From Arthrobacter sp. Leaf137 (GTDB taxonomy: Bacteria > Actinomycetota > Actinomycetes > Actinomycetales > Micrococcaceae): 64,000 bases of DNA. The first letter of the stretch is position 1, and each line of letters starts with the position of its first letter. Below, one piece after another: positions 40,881 through 50,229 of this stretch. The translations under genes and the position numbers were made by a program. The stretch lies in contig NZ_LMOI01000024.1 in NCBI RefSeq assembly GCF_001423525.1, positions 248,001 through 312,000 of the forward strand, given 5' to 3'. The notes under the pieces were generated by a model. It ran no database searches, was not told where the DNA came from, and was given only the letters and a program-made list of their open reading frames with translations.

Positions 40881-42206
40881 ATGAGTAGTGTTCTGACAAT
40901 CCGCGGCGGAGTCCCGCTTACGGGCCGCGTCACCGTCCGGGGGGCCAAGAACCTTGTCCCCAAGGCGATGGTGGCGGCGTTGCTGGGCAACGAACCGTCG
41001 GTGTTGCGGAACGTTCCGGAGATCAAGGACGTGGAGGTTGTCACCTCGCTCCTGCAGCTCCATGGCGTGACGGTGGAGAAGGACCCGGTCAACGGGGACC
41101 TGACCCTCGATCCGAAGGCAGCGAAGACGGCGTCCAGCACGGCCATTGATGCCCACGCCGGGGACTCCAGGATCCCCATCCTGCTGTGCGGCCCCTTGAT
41201 CCACGCCATTGGCGAAGCATTCATCCCCGACCTTGGCGGCTGCAAGATCGGCGACCGCCCCATCGACTACCACCTGGACGTGCTCCGCCAGTTCGGCGCC
41301 GTGGTGGAAAAGCGCCCGGGCGGGATCCATATTTCTGCCCCCAAGGGCCTGCACGGTGCCAAGATCTCCTTGCCCTACCCGTCCGTGGGCGCCACCGAGC
41401 AGGTACTGCTGAGCGCCACCCGCGCCGAGGGCATCACCGAACTGAGCGGTGCCGCCACGGAGCCGGAGATCATTGACCTCATCGCCGTGCTGCAGAAAAT
41501 GGGCGCCATCATCAGCGTCCAGACCGACCGCACCATCCGCATCGAGGGCGTCCGCGACCTCGGCGGCTACAACCACCGGGCCCTCTCCGACCGCAATGAG
41601 TCGGCGTCCTGGGCCTCCGCTGCCCTGGTCACGCGCGGCGACATCTTCGTCGAGGGCGCTTCCCAGCGCGACATGATGACCTTCCTGAACACCTACCGCA
41701 AGGTGGGCGGCGGCATGGACATCGGTGAGGACGGCATCCGTTTCTACCACCCCGGCGGGAAGCTGAACCCCCTGGTGCTCGAAACCGACGTGCACCCCGG
41801 GTTCATGACTGACTGGCAGCAGCCGCTGGTGGTGGCGCTGACCCAGGCCGAGGGCGTCTCGATCGTCCACGAAACCGTCTATGAGAACCGCTTCGGCTTC
41901 ACCGACGCGCTCATCCGGATGGGCGCCAGCATCCAGGTCCACCGGGAGTGCCTTGGCAGCGTTCCGTGCCGGTTCGGGCAGCGCAACTTCCTGCACTCGG
42001 CGGTCATCTCAGGGCCTACCCAACTCAAGGGCACCGATATTGACGTGCCGGACCTGCGCGGCGGGTTCAGCCACCTCATCGCCGCACTGGCCGCCACCGG
42101 CGTCTCGCGGGTGACGGGCATCGACATCATCAACCGCGGCTACGAGCGCTTCACCGAGAAGCTGGCCGGGCTGGGTGCCGATTTCGACATCACTGCCGCG
42201 AAGTAG
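40881..42206 (+). CDS. murA: UDP-N-acetylglucosamine 1-carboxyvinyltransferase
   Basis: MurA (441 residues) transfers enolpyruvate from PEP to UDP-GlcNAc, the first committed step of peptidoglycan synthesis. Key residues are preserved: the Lys-Asn pair in RGAKNLVPKAM, the active-site Cys in LGGCKIGDRPID (mycobacterial MurA has Asp here, giving fosfomycin resistance), the catalytic Asp in HPGFMTDWQQPL, and the PEP-binding Arg in DLRGGFSHL. The sequence type matches the Streptomyces enzyme with RIPILLCGPL. ATG has GAGGAAA about 11 nt upstream. It heads the murA-plsC-gpsA-ddl cluster. Confidence 0.93.
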   Translation: MSSVLTIRGGVPLTGRVTVRGAKNLVPKAMVAALLGNEPSVLRNVPEIKDVEVVTSLLQLHGVTVEKDPVNGDLTLDPKAAKTASSTAIDAHAGDSRIPILLCGPLIHAIGEAFIPDLGGCKIGDRPIDYHLDVLRQFGAVVEKRPGGIHISAPKGLHGAKISLPYPSVGATEQVLLSATRAEGITELSGAATEPEIIDLIAVLQKMGAIISVQTDRTIRIEGVRDLGGYNHRALSDRNESASWASAALVTRGDIFVEGASQRDMMTFLNTYRKVGGGMDIGEDGIRFYHPGGKLNPLVLETDVHPGFMTDWQQPLVVALTQAEGVSIVHETVYENRFGFTDALIRMGASIQVHRECLGSVPCRFGQRNFLHSAVISGPTQLKGTDIDVPDLRGGFSHLIAALAATGVSRVTGIDIINRGYERFTEKLAGLGADFDITAAK

Positions 42207-42215
42207 CGGGCTGCC

Positions 42216-42989
42216 GTGAAGGAATCTGCCAAGAGCAGGGCCACATTCGTGTTCATCGCCGGCATTGCCCGGCCGCTGTTGAACCTCATGATGGGCAAAA
42301 AATGGGAAGGCATTGAAAAGCTTCCCGCCGGCGGATTCATCGCCGCACCCAACCACTGCACTGAGATCGATCCGCTGGTGGTGGGGCACATGCTGTACAA
42401 CCAGAAGCGCGCCCCGCATTTCCTCGCCAAGGCGGGCCTGTTCAAGGTTCCCGCACTCGGCTGGCTCCTGCACGCCACCAAGCAGGTCCCGGTGGAACGT
42501 TCGACGGCGGGCGCGAACCGGTCGCTGCAGGTGGCCCAGGAAATCGTGGCGGAGGGCGGCGCCATCATCATCTACCCCGAAGGCACCCTCACCCGTGACC
42601 CGGACCTGTGGCCGATGAAAGGCCACACGGGAGCAGCACGGCTCGCACTCGAAGGCGGCATCCCGGTGGTCCCGATCGCCCACTGGGGAGCCCACGAGGT
42701 TTTTCCGCGCTATGGGAAGAGGTTCCACATCTTTCCCCGCAAGACATCCAGGGTTGTCATCGGTGATCCGGTGGACCTCAGCGCGTTTGCCGGCCGGCCG
42801 ATGGACAAGGCCACGCTGGCGGAAGCCACCGAAGCCATCATGGATGCCATCACCGGCCTCCTCGCCGGCCTGAGGGGTGAGGAACCGCCCGCCGAGCGCT
42901 GGGATCCGGCACGGAAGCAGCAGTCTAAGCACGGGCGTTTCATGGAGCGCGGCGGGCAGCACCCCGGCAACGGGCCGGACGCGCCGTGA
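42216..42989 (+). CDS. plsC: 1-acyl-sn-glycerol-3-phosphate acyltransferase family protein
   Basis: This 257-residue PlsC-family acyltransferase makes phosphatidic acid from lysophosphatidic acid at the inner membrane face. The HX4D motif occurs in APNHCTEIDPL, followed by KAGLFKVPALGWLLHATKQV, the acceptor-binding YPEGTLTRDPDLW and GIPVVPIAHWG. The C-terminal 20 residues are polar and probably flexible. GTG start, 9 nt after murA with only a weak ribosome site. Its stop overlaps the gpsA start, so acyltransferase and glycerol-3-phosphate dehydrogenase are coupled, both serving phospholipid synthesis. Confidence 0.93.
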   Translation: MKESAKSRATFVFIAGIARPLLNLMMGKKWEGIEKLPAGGFIAAPNHCTEIDPLVVGHMLYNQKRAPHFLAKAGLFKVPALGWLLHATKQVPVERSTAGANRSLQVAQEIVAEGGAIIIYPEGTLTRDPDLWPMKGHTGAARLALEGGIPVVPIAHWGAHEVFPRYGKRFHIFPRKTSRVVIGDPVDLSAFAGRPMDKATLAEATEAIMDAITGLLAGLRGEEPPAERWDPARKQQSKHGRFMERGGQHPGNGPDAP

Positions 42990-44032
42990 CCCTGAACCTG
43001 GCGGGTTCAGCCCGCTCCGTCGCCGTCCTGGGCGCCGGTTCCTGGGGAACAACCTTCGCAAAGATCCTGGCCGACGCCGCCGCGGCGGCGGGTACCCCGC
43101 GTGGGATCAGGCTGTGGGGCCGCCGCGGGGAAGTGGTTGAGCAGATCAACAACAGCCACCGCAACCACCAGTACCTTAAGGACGTGCCGCTGCCGGCCAG
43201 CATCACGGCGTCCACCGACGTCGCGGACGTGCTCCACGGGGCTGACCTCGTGGTCCTTGCCGTCCCCGCCCAGTCGTTGCGTCCGCAACTGCGGGAGTGG
43301 CGCCACCTGATCGACCCCGAGGCTGTGGTGGTCTCGCTCATGAAGGGCCTCGAGCTCGGCACCGACGCGCGCATGAGCCAGGTCATCAGCGAGGAGCTCG
43401 GCCTCGATACCGGCAGGATCGCCGTCGTCTCCGGTCCCAACCTGGCCATGGAAATTGCGCGCGAGGAGCCCACCGCCTCGGTGGTCGCCTGCGCCGATTC
43501 CGCCGTCGCCGGCTGGCTGGCGCGCAGCTGCACGGCGCCGTATTTCCGTCCCTACACCACGTCTGACGTGGTGGGCGTGGAGATCGGCGGGATCGTCAAG
43601 AACGTCATTGCTCTGGCAGTCGGTATCTGCGAGGGCAAAGAGATGGGGGACAACACCAAGGCCTCCGTCATCACCCGCGGCCTGGCTGAAACGTCCCGCC
43701 TCGCCCTTGCCCTCGGCGGTGAAGCCAAAACCATGGCCGGGCTTGCCGGCCTGGGCGACCTCGTGGCCACCTGCTCATCGCCGCTGTCCCGTAACCACAC
43801 CGCGGGAAGGCTGCTGGGCCAGGGCCTCACGCTGGAGGAGGTGGGCCAGAAGATGACGCAGACGGCCGAAGGCATCAAATCCGGCCAGGCCGTGCATGAA
43901 CTGGCGGGCAAGCTGGGTGTGGAGATGCCCATCACCGCCGCCGTTGTGGCGGTGCTGGCCGGCAAGCTGTCCGTTGACCAACTGGGACCTGTCCTGCTGT
44001 CCCGCGAACTCAAACCTGAAGGTGATGACTGA
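42986..44032 (+). CDS. gpsA: Glycerol-3-phosphate dehydrogenase [NAD(P)+]
   Basis: GpsA (348 residues) reduces dihydroxyacetone phosphate to sn-glycerol-3-phosphate for phospholipids. The Rossmann motif VAVLGAGSWGTTFAKILA starts near residue 11. The catalytic Lys region is VGVEIGGIVKNVIALAVGIC, and GLAGLGDLVATCSSPLSRNH is a family signature. The GTG start overlaps the plsC stop (GTGA). ddl begins 2 nt after its stop. All features are normal. Confidence 0.96.
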   Translation: MTLNLAGSARSVAVLGAGSWGTTFAKILADAAAAAGTPRGIRLWGRRGEVVEQINNSHRNHQYLKDVPLPASITASTDVADVLHGADLVVLAVPAQSLRPQLREWRHLIDPEAVVVSLMKGLELGTDARMSQVISEELGLDTGRIAVVSGPNLAMEIAREEPTASVVACADSAVAGWLARSCTAPYFRPYTTSDVVGVEIGGIVKNVIALAVGICEGKEMGDNTKASVITRGLAETSRLALALGGEAKTMAGLAGLGDLVATCSSPLSRNHTAGRLLGQGLTLEEVGQKMTQTAEGIKSGQAVHELAGKLGVEMPITAAVVAVLAGKLSVDQLGPVLLSRELKPEGDD

Positions 44033-44034
44033 CG

Positions 44035-45183
44035 ATGTCCCACAACAACCTGACGTCAGGGGAGCCGGCCGGGCGTCCCAAACCGCGGGTAGCGGTCCTG
44101 TTCGGCGGCCGGTCCAGCGAGCACGCCGTCAGCTGTGTTACCGCCGCCGGAGTACTCGGCGCCATTAATAAGGACAAGTACGAGGTCATCCCCATTGGGA
44201 TCGCGAAATCGGGCCAGTGGGTACTGGCCAGCGGTGATACTGCCCAGTGGTCCCTTGCCGGCACGGCGCTGCCTGAGGTCGCACCCTCCGACCAGACTGT
44301 CACGCTGGCCGAGATCGGCGGGGAGCATCAGCTGATCGTGGCTGCCCCCAACGAAGTTCCGCAGGAACTGGGCACGGTGGACGTGGTCTTTCCCCTCCTC
44401 CACGGGCCCTTCGGTGAAGACGGAACCATCCAGGGGCTCCTGGAACTCTCGGACACCCGGTACGTCGGCGCCGGGGTCCTGGCTTCGGCCGTGGGCATGG
44501 ACAAGCACTTCATGAAGGTTGTCTTCGAGTCGGCGGGCCTCCATGTGGGGCCCTATGTCGCCGTTACCGACAGGCAATGGCAGAAGGATCCCGAGGCTGT
44601 CCGGAAGCAGGTCGACCGGCTGGGGTTCCCCGTGTTCGTTAAGCCTGCACGGGCGGGTTCCTCCATGGGCATCTCCAAGGTGGACTCGCTGGAAGGGCTG
44701 GATGCAGCCATCGAGGAAGCGCGCCGGCACGACCTCAAACTGGTCATCGAAGCCGGCATCGTCGGCCGGGAAATCGAATGCGCCGTGCTGGAAGGCCGTG
44801 GGACGGATGCTCCCCGGACCTCCATGCCCGGCGAGATTTCCGTGGCCGGCGGCGGCCACGAGTTCTACGACTTCAACGCCAAGTACGTCGAGGACGACGC
44901 CGCGTCGCTGAGCTGCCCGGCAGACATTCCTGATGAAGCCATCGCCAGGGTGCGCGACCTCGCCGCCGCAGCGTTCGATGCTGTCGGCGCCGAGGGCCTG
45001 AGCCGCGTTGACTTCTTCTACACGCCCGACGGCGACCTGATCATCAACGAGATCAACACCATGCCCGGGTTCACGCCCAAGAGTATGTACCCGCAGATGT
45101 GGGCTGCGTCCGGGCTCGGCTATGCCGATCTGATCGACGAACTGATCCACCTGGCCCTGAACCGGAAGACCGGACTGCGCTGA
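44035..45183 (+). CDS. ddl: D-alanine--D-alanine ligase
   Basis: Ddl (382 residues) is an ATP-grasp ligase that joins two D-alanines for the peptidoglycan stem. The N-terminal VLFGGRSSEHAVSCVTAAGV holds the first substrate site. VFPLLHGPFGEDGTIQGLLE, VKPARAGSSMGISKV and LIINEINTMPGFTPKSMYPQ (metal ligands and second D-Ala site) are diagnostic. It ends the murA-plsC-gpsA-ddl run. ATG has GAAGGTGAT about 8 nt upstream, inside gpsA. Confidence 0.96.
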   Translation: MSHNNLTSGEPAGRPKPRVAVLFGGRSSEHAVSCVTAAGVLGAINKDKYEVIPIGIAKSGQWVLASGDTAQWSLAGTALPEVAPSDQTVTLAEIGGEHQLIVAAPNEVPQELGTVDVVFPLLHGPFGEDGTIQGLLELSDTRYVGAGVLASAVGMDKHFMKVVFESAGLHVGPYVAVTDRQWQKDPEAVRKQVDRLGFPVFVKPARAGSSMGISKVDSLEGLDAAIEEARRHDLKLVIEAGIVGREIECAVLEGRGTDAPRTSMPGEISVAGGGHEFYDFNAKYVEDDAASLSCPADIPDEAIARVRDLAAAAFDAVGAEGLSRVDFFYTPDGDLIINEINTMPGFTPKSMYPQMWAASGLGYADLIDELIHLALNRKTGLR

Positions 45184-45221
45184 GCTGAGCTTCCCCGGAG
45201 GCTGGGCGTGCCGAAGCCTGC

Positions 45222-45725
45222 CTACTGGCTCTGGGGCAGGTCCTGCAGTTCCTGCTGGCCTACGCAGTTGCGGCTGGCCGCCACCTTGCCCGCGGCCGTG
45301 GCGAGGTCGGCCAGCACTGTAGCGGAGCTGATCTTGTCCGGGTCCATCAGGATTTCGGTGGCGGGTTCGCGGCCATAGGTGGTGAGCGTCCACACCGGAT
45401 CGCCCTCCTTGATGACCCAGTCAATGCCGTTGACCGTGACGCAGCGGTCCGTGGTGGGGCCAGGAACGTTCACGCCGCACCGCAGGATCACCAGCGAGGG
45501 ATCACCCCAGGCCGCGGTGGCCTGGCTGTTGGTCTGCCGCAGCGTTGCCTCACCAATGGTGTCCGGGAGGGCCACCATCATGGGCGCGCAGGCAGGGTTG
45601 GCGGCGTCCTGGGCGGCGGTAACGTCGACGGCGGGGGAGCAGCCTGCCAGCGGGAGGGCCAACATGGCCCCCATAAGCGCCGTCCTGGCAGCGCGGCGGG
45701 GCAGGGACAGGTGGCGGCGGGGCAT
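45222..45725 (-). CDS. DUF3515 lipoprotein
   Basis: This 167-residue lipoprotein has a basic N-terminus, a hydrophobic core and lipobox LAGC at about residue 29. The mature part contains four further cysteines and the DUF3515 phrases CAPMMVALPD, WGDPSLVILRCGV and IDWVIKEGDPVWTLTTYGRE. The family is found in actinobacteria between ddl and thiL, as here, and its role is unknown. TAGGCT lies 6 nt before the ATG with no ribosome site, so it is probably leaderless. It is divergent from thiL. Confidence 0.9.
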   Translation of the reverse strand: MPRRHLSLPRRAARTALMGAMLALPLAGCSPAVDVTAAQDAANPACAPMMVALPDTIGEATLRQTNSQATAAWGDPSLVILRCGVNVPGPTTDRCVTVNGIDWVIKEGDPVWTLTTYGREPATEILMDPDKISSATVLADLATAAGKVAASRNCVGQQELQDLPQSQ

Positions 45726-45731
45726 GGTCCA

Positions 45732-45737
45732 AGCCTA
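45732..45737 (-). promoter_or_regulatory. -10 element for the DUF3515 gene, leaderless-type
   Basis: TAGGCT on the minus strand ends 6 nt before the ATG at 45725. Confidence 0.42.
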
Positions 45738-45844
45738 TCGCCGGAACGGAGTGTTCCGGACACCGCAGTACCCCTCCGGAACACCCGGCAGCTCACCCAA
45801 GCTCCGGTCACACTTGCCCTGCCGGGAATGTCAGTGCCGCGCTG

Positions 45845-45850
45845 TAGCGT
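45845..45850 (+). promoter_or_regulatory. -10 element for thiL, leaderless-type
   Basis: TAGCGT ends 6 nt before the GTG at 45857. Confidence 0.42.
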
Positions 45851-45856
45851 AGTGGG

Positions 45857-46900
45857 GTGCCTGAAAAGCCTATGACTGAAGCAGATTCTCCGGTGGTTGC
45901 CGTCCTCTCCGAGGCCGAACTGCTGGCACGGATCTTCCCCCGCCTGGCGATGGACGCAGGGCATTCCGCCGCCACCCTCCTTGGCCCCGGTGACGACGCC
46001 GCCATCATCAGCGCGCCGGACGCCAGGACGGTCATCAGCATCGACACCCAGGTCCAGGACCAGGACTTCCGCCTCGCCTGGCCCAACGGATACTGCACCA
46101 CAGGCTTTGACGTCGGCTGGAAGGCGGCGGCCCAGAACCTCAGCGACATCAACGCCATGGGTGCCCGGGCCACCTCCATGGTGGTAAGCCTCACGTTGCC
46201 GCCGGACACCCCTGTGGCCTGGGTGGAGCAGCTGGCCGACGGCCTCACCGCCGGGATCCGGGAACTGGGAGCGTCAGGCTGTTCGGTGGCGGGCGGCGAC
46301 CTGGGACGGGGCCGGGAAATATCCGTGACCGTCGCAGTGCTCGGCACGCTCGACGGCGGGCAGCCAGTCCTCCGCTCTGGCGCCAGGCCGGGGGACGTCC
46401 TTGCCCTGGCAGGTACGGCGGGCCGCGCCGCTGCGGGCCTGGCCCTCCTGGAGTCCTCGGTCCATGTAGGGCGGCTGGATCCGCAGCAGCGCAACCTGGT
46501 GGACCTCCAATGCCGTCCCGTGCCGCCGCTCGGCGCCGGGCCCGCAGCACGGGCGGCAGGCGCCACCGCAATGCTGGACGTCTCGGATGGCCTGCTGCGG
46601 GATGGACACCGGATTGCATTGGCCAGCGGCGTCTCCGTAGACCTCGACCCGGACAGCCTGGACCTGCTGGCCGCTGCCCTGGAACCGGCCGCGGCCCTGC
46701 TGCAGACGGATGCCGGGACGTGGTTGCTGGGTGGAGGAGAGGACCATGGATTGCTCGCCACCTTCCCGCCGGACGTTCAGCTTCCTCCCGGATTCACTGC
46801 GATAGGCTCGGTACAAGCACTGGGAATCGACGAAGGTCCGCGCGTGACGATTGCGGGCCGGGCCGCGGACACCGGGGGATGGGACCACTTTGCAGACTAA
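45857..46900 (+). CDS. thiL: Thiamine-monophosphate kinase
   Basis: ThiL (347 residues) phosphorylates thiamine monophosphate to thiamine diphosphate, the cofactor of IlvB among others. AIRS-family features are LLGPGDDAAIISAPDARTVI (metal and phosphate binding), SDINAMGARATSMVVSLTLP, GGDLGRGREISVTV and MLDVSDGLLRDGHRIA. GTG at this position is supported by TAGCGT 6 nt upstream. An ATG five codons later is an alternative. The 3' end overlaps the DAK2 gene. Confidence 0.94.
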   Translation: MPEKPMTEADSPVVAVLSEAELLARIFPRLAMDAGHSAATLLGPGDDAAIISAPDARTVISIDTQVQDQDFRLAWPNGYCTTGFDVGWKAAAQNLSDINAMGARATSMVVSLTLPPDTPVAWVEQLADGLTAGIRELGASGCSVAGGDLGRGREISVTVAVLGTLDGGQPVLRSGARPGDVLALAGTAGRAAAGLALLESSVHVGRLDPQQRNLVDLQCRPVPPLGAGPAARAAGATAMLDVSDGLLRDGHRIALASGVSVDLDPDSLDLLAAALEPAAALLQTDAGTWLLGGGEDHGLLATFPPDVQLPPGFTAIGSVQALGIDEGPRVTIAGRAADTGGWDHFAD

Positions 46901-47915
46901 GATCGCCGCCAATGCCCAGGCTATGAGGCGGTGGCTCAACAAAGCGGAAACCGCGCTGGGCAACCACAGTGACCGCCTCAACGCCATCAATATCTTCCCT
47001 GTCGCTGACGGCGACACCGGCACCAACCTCTACCTCACGGTCCGTGCAGCCTCCGATGCCCTGGACGGGCTGGACCCGTCAGTCACGGACGTCGGCGCCG
47101 TCCTTACCCACGCGGGCCAGGCGGCGCTGGAAAAAGCGCGGGGCAACTCCGGGACGCTGTTCTCCGTCTTCCTCTGCGCGGCGGCGGAACCCCTGGCAGG
47201 CCAGCAGCGCCTCAGCTCGGCCCTGCTGGCAACAGCCCTGCACCGGGCCCAGATCCGTGCCTGGACCGCCCTGAGCGATCCCGTGCCCGGGACCATGCTT
47301 TCCGTCATGGAAGCCGCATCCCTGGCGGCCGGAGAGATCGACGCCCTGCATCCCGGAGATGACAGTAACCACGCCCTCGGGGTGACGCTGGACGCCGCGG
47401 TTGCCGCGGCATTGGCCGCCGTCGTCTCCACGGAGGACCAGCTCGATGCCCTGCAGGCAGCCAAGGTGGTGGATGCCGGCGGCGTGGGGCTGCTGTTAAT
47501 CCTGGACTGCCTCCGCTCCGTGGTCCTGGGCGAGGAGCTGCAGGGTACGCTGCTCGATGACCTTCACGGCTACAACGTCCAGGACCCCCACATCCACACC
47601 AGCATGCCGGTGGACGAAGGCGTGGAGGTCATGTGCACCATTAGCCTTTCGCCCCTGGATGCAGCCACGCTCCGGCAGCACCTGGACGAGCTGGGCGATT
47701 CGGTCATCATGAGCCAGCTGGGCGGTGGGGAAGCCGGCGACGGCACCTACCGGTGGCGGGTCCACGTGCACGTCCCCACGCCGGGTCCGGCCGTGGAACT
47801 GATCCGCACCCTGGGTACGCCCACTGACATGTCCATCAGCGCCCTGTCTGACACGTCCGGCCACCGGAGCCAGGCGCTTCAGGAGGCAGTGGACTCCGGT
47901 GGGCATGAACGCTGA
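46890..47915 (+). CDS. DAK2-domain protein (DhaL/FakA-like)
   Basis: This protein of about 341 residues carries an N-terminal DAK2/DhaL nucleotide-binding domain: NAINIFPVADGDTGTNLYLT with the Mg-binding Asp residues, KARGNSGTLFSVFLCA, and DAGGVGLLLILDCL. A middle domain follows (VMCTISLSPLDAATLRQHL). It is shorter than FakA (about 550 residues) and lacks the C-terminal FakB-binding part. Fatty acid kinase activity is therefore possible but unproven. The TTG start overlaps the thiL stop and has GGGGGATGGG upstream. An ATG at 46923 is the alternative. It ends inside recG, so thiL-DAK-recG are coupled. Confidence 0.82.
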   Translation: MQTKIAANAQAMRRWLNKAETALGNHSDRLNAINIFPVADGDTGTNLYLTVRAASDALDGLDPSVTDVGAVLTHAGQAALEKARGNSGTLFSVFLCAAAEPLAGQQRLSSALLATALHRAQIRAWTALSDPVPGTMLSVMEAASLAAGEIDALHPGDDSNHALGVTLDAAVAAALAAVVSTEDQLDALQAAKVVDAGGVGLLLILDCLRSVVLGEELQGTLLDDLHGYNVQDPHIHTSMPVDEGVEVMCTISLSPLDAATLRQHLDELGDSVIMSQLGGGEAGDGTYRWRVHVHVPTPGPAVELIRTLGTPTDMSISALSDTSGHRSQALQEAVDSGGHER

Positions 47916-50178
47916 GCCCGGCCTGGCCCTGGAACGCCGCATCGGCAAGCGTTCAGCGGGGGTTATCGAAAAACACCTCAACATCACCACGGTTGAGGGC
48001 CTGCTCAACTATTTCCCGCGGCGTTACATGACACGTGGCGAACTGACGCCCATCAATGAACTGCCGCGTGACGAAGAAGTAACCCTGATCGCGCGGGTCC
48101 TCTCGAGCAATACCCGCTCCATGCAGGCGCGCAAGGGATCCATCACCGACGTCGTTATCTCGGACGATGACGGCAGGAACGGCGTGAAACTGGTCGGCGG
48201 TAACGATTTCCACGGCAAAGCCCCCGGGACCCTGAAAATCACCTTCTTCAACGCCTTCCGGGCAAAGAGCGAACTGCTGCCCGGCCGCCGGGCGTTGTTC
48301 TCAGGCAAGGTCACCAGTTTTAAGGGATCCCTCGGCCTGACCAACCCCGATTTCCAGGTATTGGACTCGGACCCCTTCACAGCCGGCGGCGATGACCCGG
48401 AGAAACTCGCGGCCATGCCCATTCCCGTGTACCCGGCCACGGCAAAGCTGCCCAGCTGGAAAATCCAAAAGGTCATCGCCACCCTGCTCGAAACTGTTGA
48501 CCTCGGCGCACTGCCGGATCCGGTTCCGGGGACCGTCACCGAGCGGGAGGAATTCCTGCCGCTCGCGGAGGCTTACCGGCTGATCCATGAGCCGGAAACG
48601 GCGGCGGACTGGCAACGCGCACGCCACCGGTTCCGCTACCAGGAGGCGCTGGTGCTGCAGTCTGCCCTGGCCAGGCGGCGGTCCCAGCTGGCTGCTGAGG
48701 AAGCAACAGCCAGACGGCCGGTCCCGGACGGCCTGCTGGCCGCATTCGACCGCAACCTCCCCTTCACGCTCACCGACGGCCAGGCCGCCGTCGGAAGAAC
48801 CCTGGCGGCGGGGCTCGCCGCGGACCACCCGATGAACCGCTTGCTGCAGGGCGAAGTAGGTTCGGGTAAAACCGTCGTGGCGCTGCGGGCCATGCTGCAG
48901 GTGGTGGACGCCGGAGGCCAGGCCGCACTGCTGGCTCCAACAGAGGTCCTTGCCGCCCAGCACTTCGACTCCATTCGCCGGACGCTCGGCCCGCTATCCA
49001 GGGACGGGCTGCTCGGCGCGTTTGGCGGCACGGACGGGGAAGCGGTGCAGGTTACCCTGCTGACCGGTTCCATGCCTACCGCCGCCCGCAGGCAGGCCCT
49101 GCTGGACGCCGCGTCAGGGACAGCGGGGATCGTCATAGGTACCCACGCATTGTTAAGCGACAACGTGTCCTTCTACGATCTGGGGCTGATCGTGGTGGAC
49201 GAGCAGCACCGCTTTGGCGTGGAGCAGCGCGATGCCCTGCGGGCCAAGGCCAGGAAACCTCCGCACCTGTTGGTGATGACCGCTACGCCTATCCCGCGCA
49301 CCGTGGCCATGACCGTCTTTGGCGACCTTGAAACCTCCACCCTGGACGAACTTCCCAAGGGCCGTGCCCCCATTTCAACCCATCTGGTCGGCCTGGCGGA
49401 GAACCCGGGCTGGGCCGGACGGATCTGGGCCCGGGCCCGCGAGGAAATTGATGCCGGCCACCAGGTCTACGTTGTCTGCCCCAAGATCGGCACCGACGAC
49501 GACGGCGACTTCAGCCCGGGCGAAGCGGAGCCGGCCGCCGCCGACCTTGAGGAGAACGGGCGGGAACTTGCCTCCGTGACAGCCGTCGTCGAGCAGCTGC
49601 AGGACGAACCATCCATCGCCGGCGTGCCTGTGGCCCCGCTGCACGGACGCCAGGACCCGGACCTCAAGTCGGCCACCATGGCAGGCTTCGCGGCCAACTC
49701 CGTCAAACTGCTCGTTTCCACCACCGTGATCGAGGTGGGCGTGGACGTCCATAACGCAACGATGATGGTCATCCTGGACGCCGACCGGTTCGGCATCTCC
49801 CAATTGCACCAGCTTCGCGGACGGGTTGGCCGGGGCGGGCTTCCCGGGACTTGCCTCCTGGTCACTTCGCTGGAACGCGGACACCCCAGCCGGCGGCGGC
49901 TTGACGCGGTAGCCGCCACAACCGACGGTTTCGTCCTCTCGCAGGAGGACCTCAAGCTGCGCCGGGAGGGCGACATCCTGGGCGCCTCCCAGTCCGGCGG
50001 CCGGTCCACACTCAGGCTACTCCGCGTCCTGGAGCATGAGGACATCATTGCCCAGGCCCGTTCCGATGCCCAGGAGATCGTCACCGGCGATCCGTCCCTC
50101 GCCGCCCACCCTGAGCTGGCGGATGCCATCGACAGATACCTCAACCCCGAAAAGGAGGCGTTCCTTGAACGCGGTTAG
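47899..50178 (+). CDS. recG: ATP-dependent DNA helicase RecG
   Basis: RecG (759 residues) remodels stalled replication forks and Holliday junctions. It has an N-terminal wedge/OB domain (about residues 50-150), helicase motif I QGEVGSGKTVVAL (about 316-328), the RecG-type Walker B VVDEQHRFGVEQRD (about 432), motif III VMTATPIPRT, and RQDPDLK / LRGRVGRGGLPGTCLL in the second RecA domain. An acidic insertion with DDDGDFSPGEAEPAAADLEE near residue 535 makes it longer than the E. coli protein (693). GTG start with AGGAGG about 12 nt upstream, overlapping the DAK2 gene by 17 nt. Confidence 0.96.
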   Translation: MGMNAEPGLALERRIGKRSAGVIEKHLNITTVEGLLNYFPRRYMTRGELTPINELPRDEEVTLIARVLSSNTRSMQARKGSITDVVISDDDGRNGVKLVGGNDFHGKAPGTLKITFFNAFRAKSELLPGRRALFSGKVTSFKGSLGLTNPDFQVLDSDPFTAGGDDPEKLAAMPIPVYPATAKLPSWKIQKVIATLLETVDLGALPDPVPGTVTEREEFLPLAEAYRLIHEPETAADWQRARHRFRYQEALVLQSALARRRSQLAAEEATARRPVPDGLLAAFDRNLPFTLTDGQAAVGRTLAAGLAADHPMNRLLQGEVGSGKTVVALRAMLQVVDAGGQAALLAPTEVLAAQHFDSIRRTLGPLSRDGLLGAFGGTDGEAVQVTLLTGSMPTAARRQALLDAASGTAGIVIGTHALLSDNVSFYDLGLIVVDEQHRFGVEQRDALRAKARKPPHLLVMTATPIPRTVAMTVFGDLETSTLDELPKGRAPISTHLVGLAENPGWAGRIWARAREEIDAGHQVYVVCPKIGTDDDGDFSPGEAEPAAADLEENGRELASVTAVVEQLQDEPSIAGVPVAPLHGRQDPDLKSATMAGFAANSVKLLVSTTVIEVGVDVHNATMMVILDADRFGISQLHQLRGRVGRGGLPGTCLLVTSLERGHPSRRRLDAVAATTDGFVLSQEDLKLRREGDILGASQSGGRSTLRLLRVLEHEDIIAQARSDAQEIVTGDPSLAAHPELADAIDRYLNPEKEAFLERG

Positions 50179-50229
50179 CAAGGACCCTGCCGGAAGCAGC
50201 AGGACCGCGGCCGGACAGCGGGTGCCCGC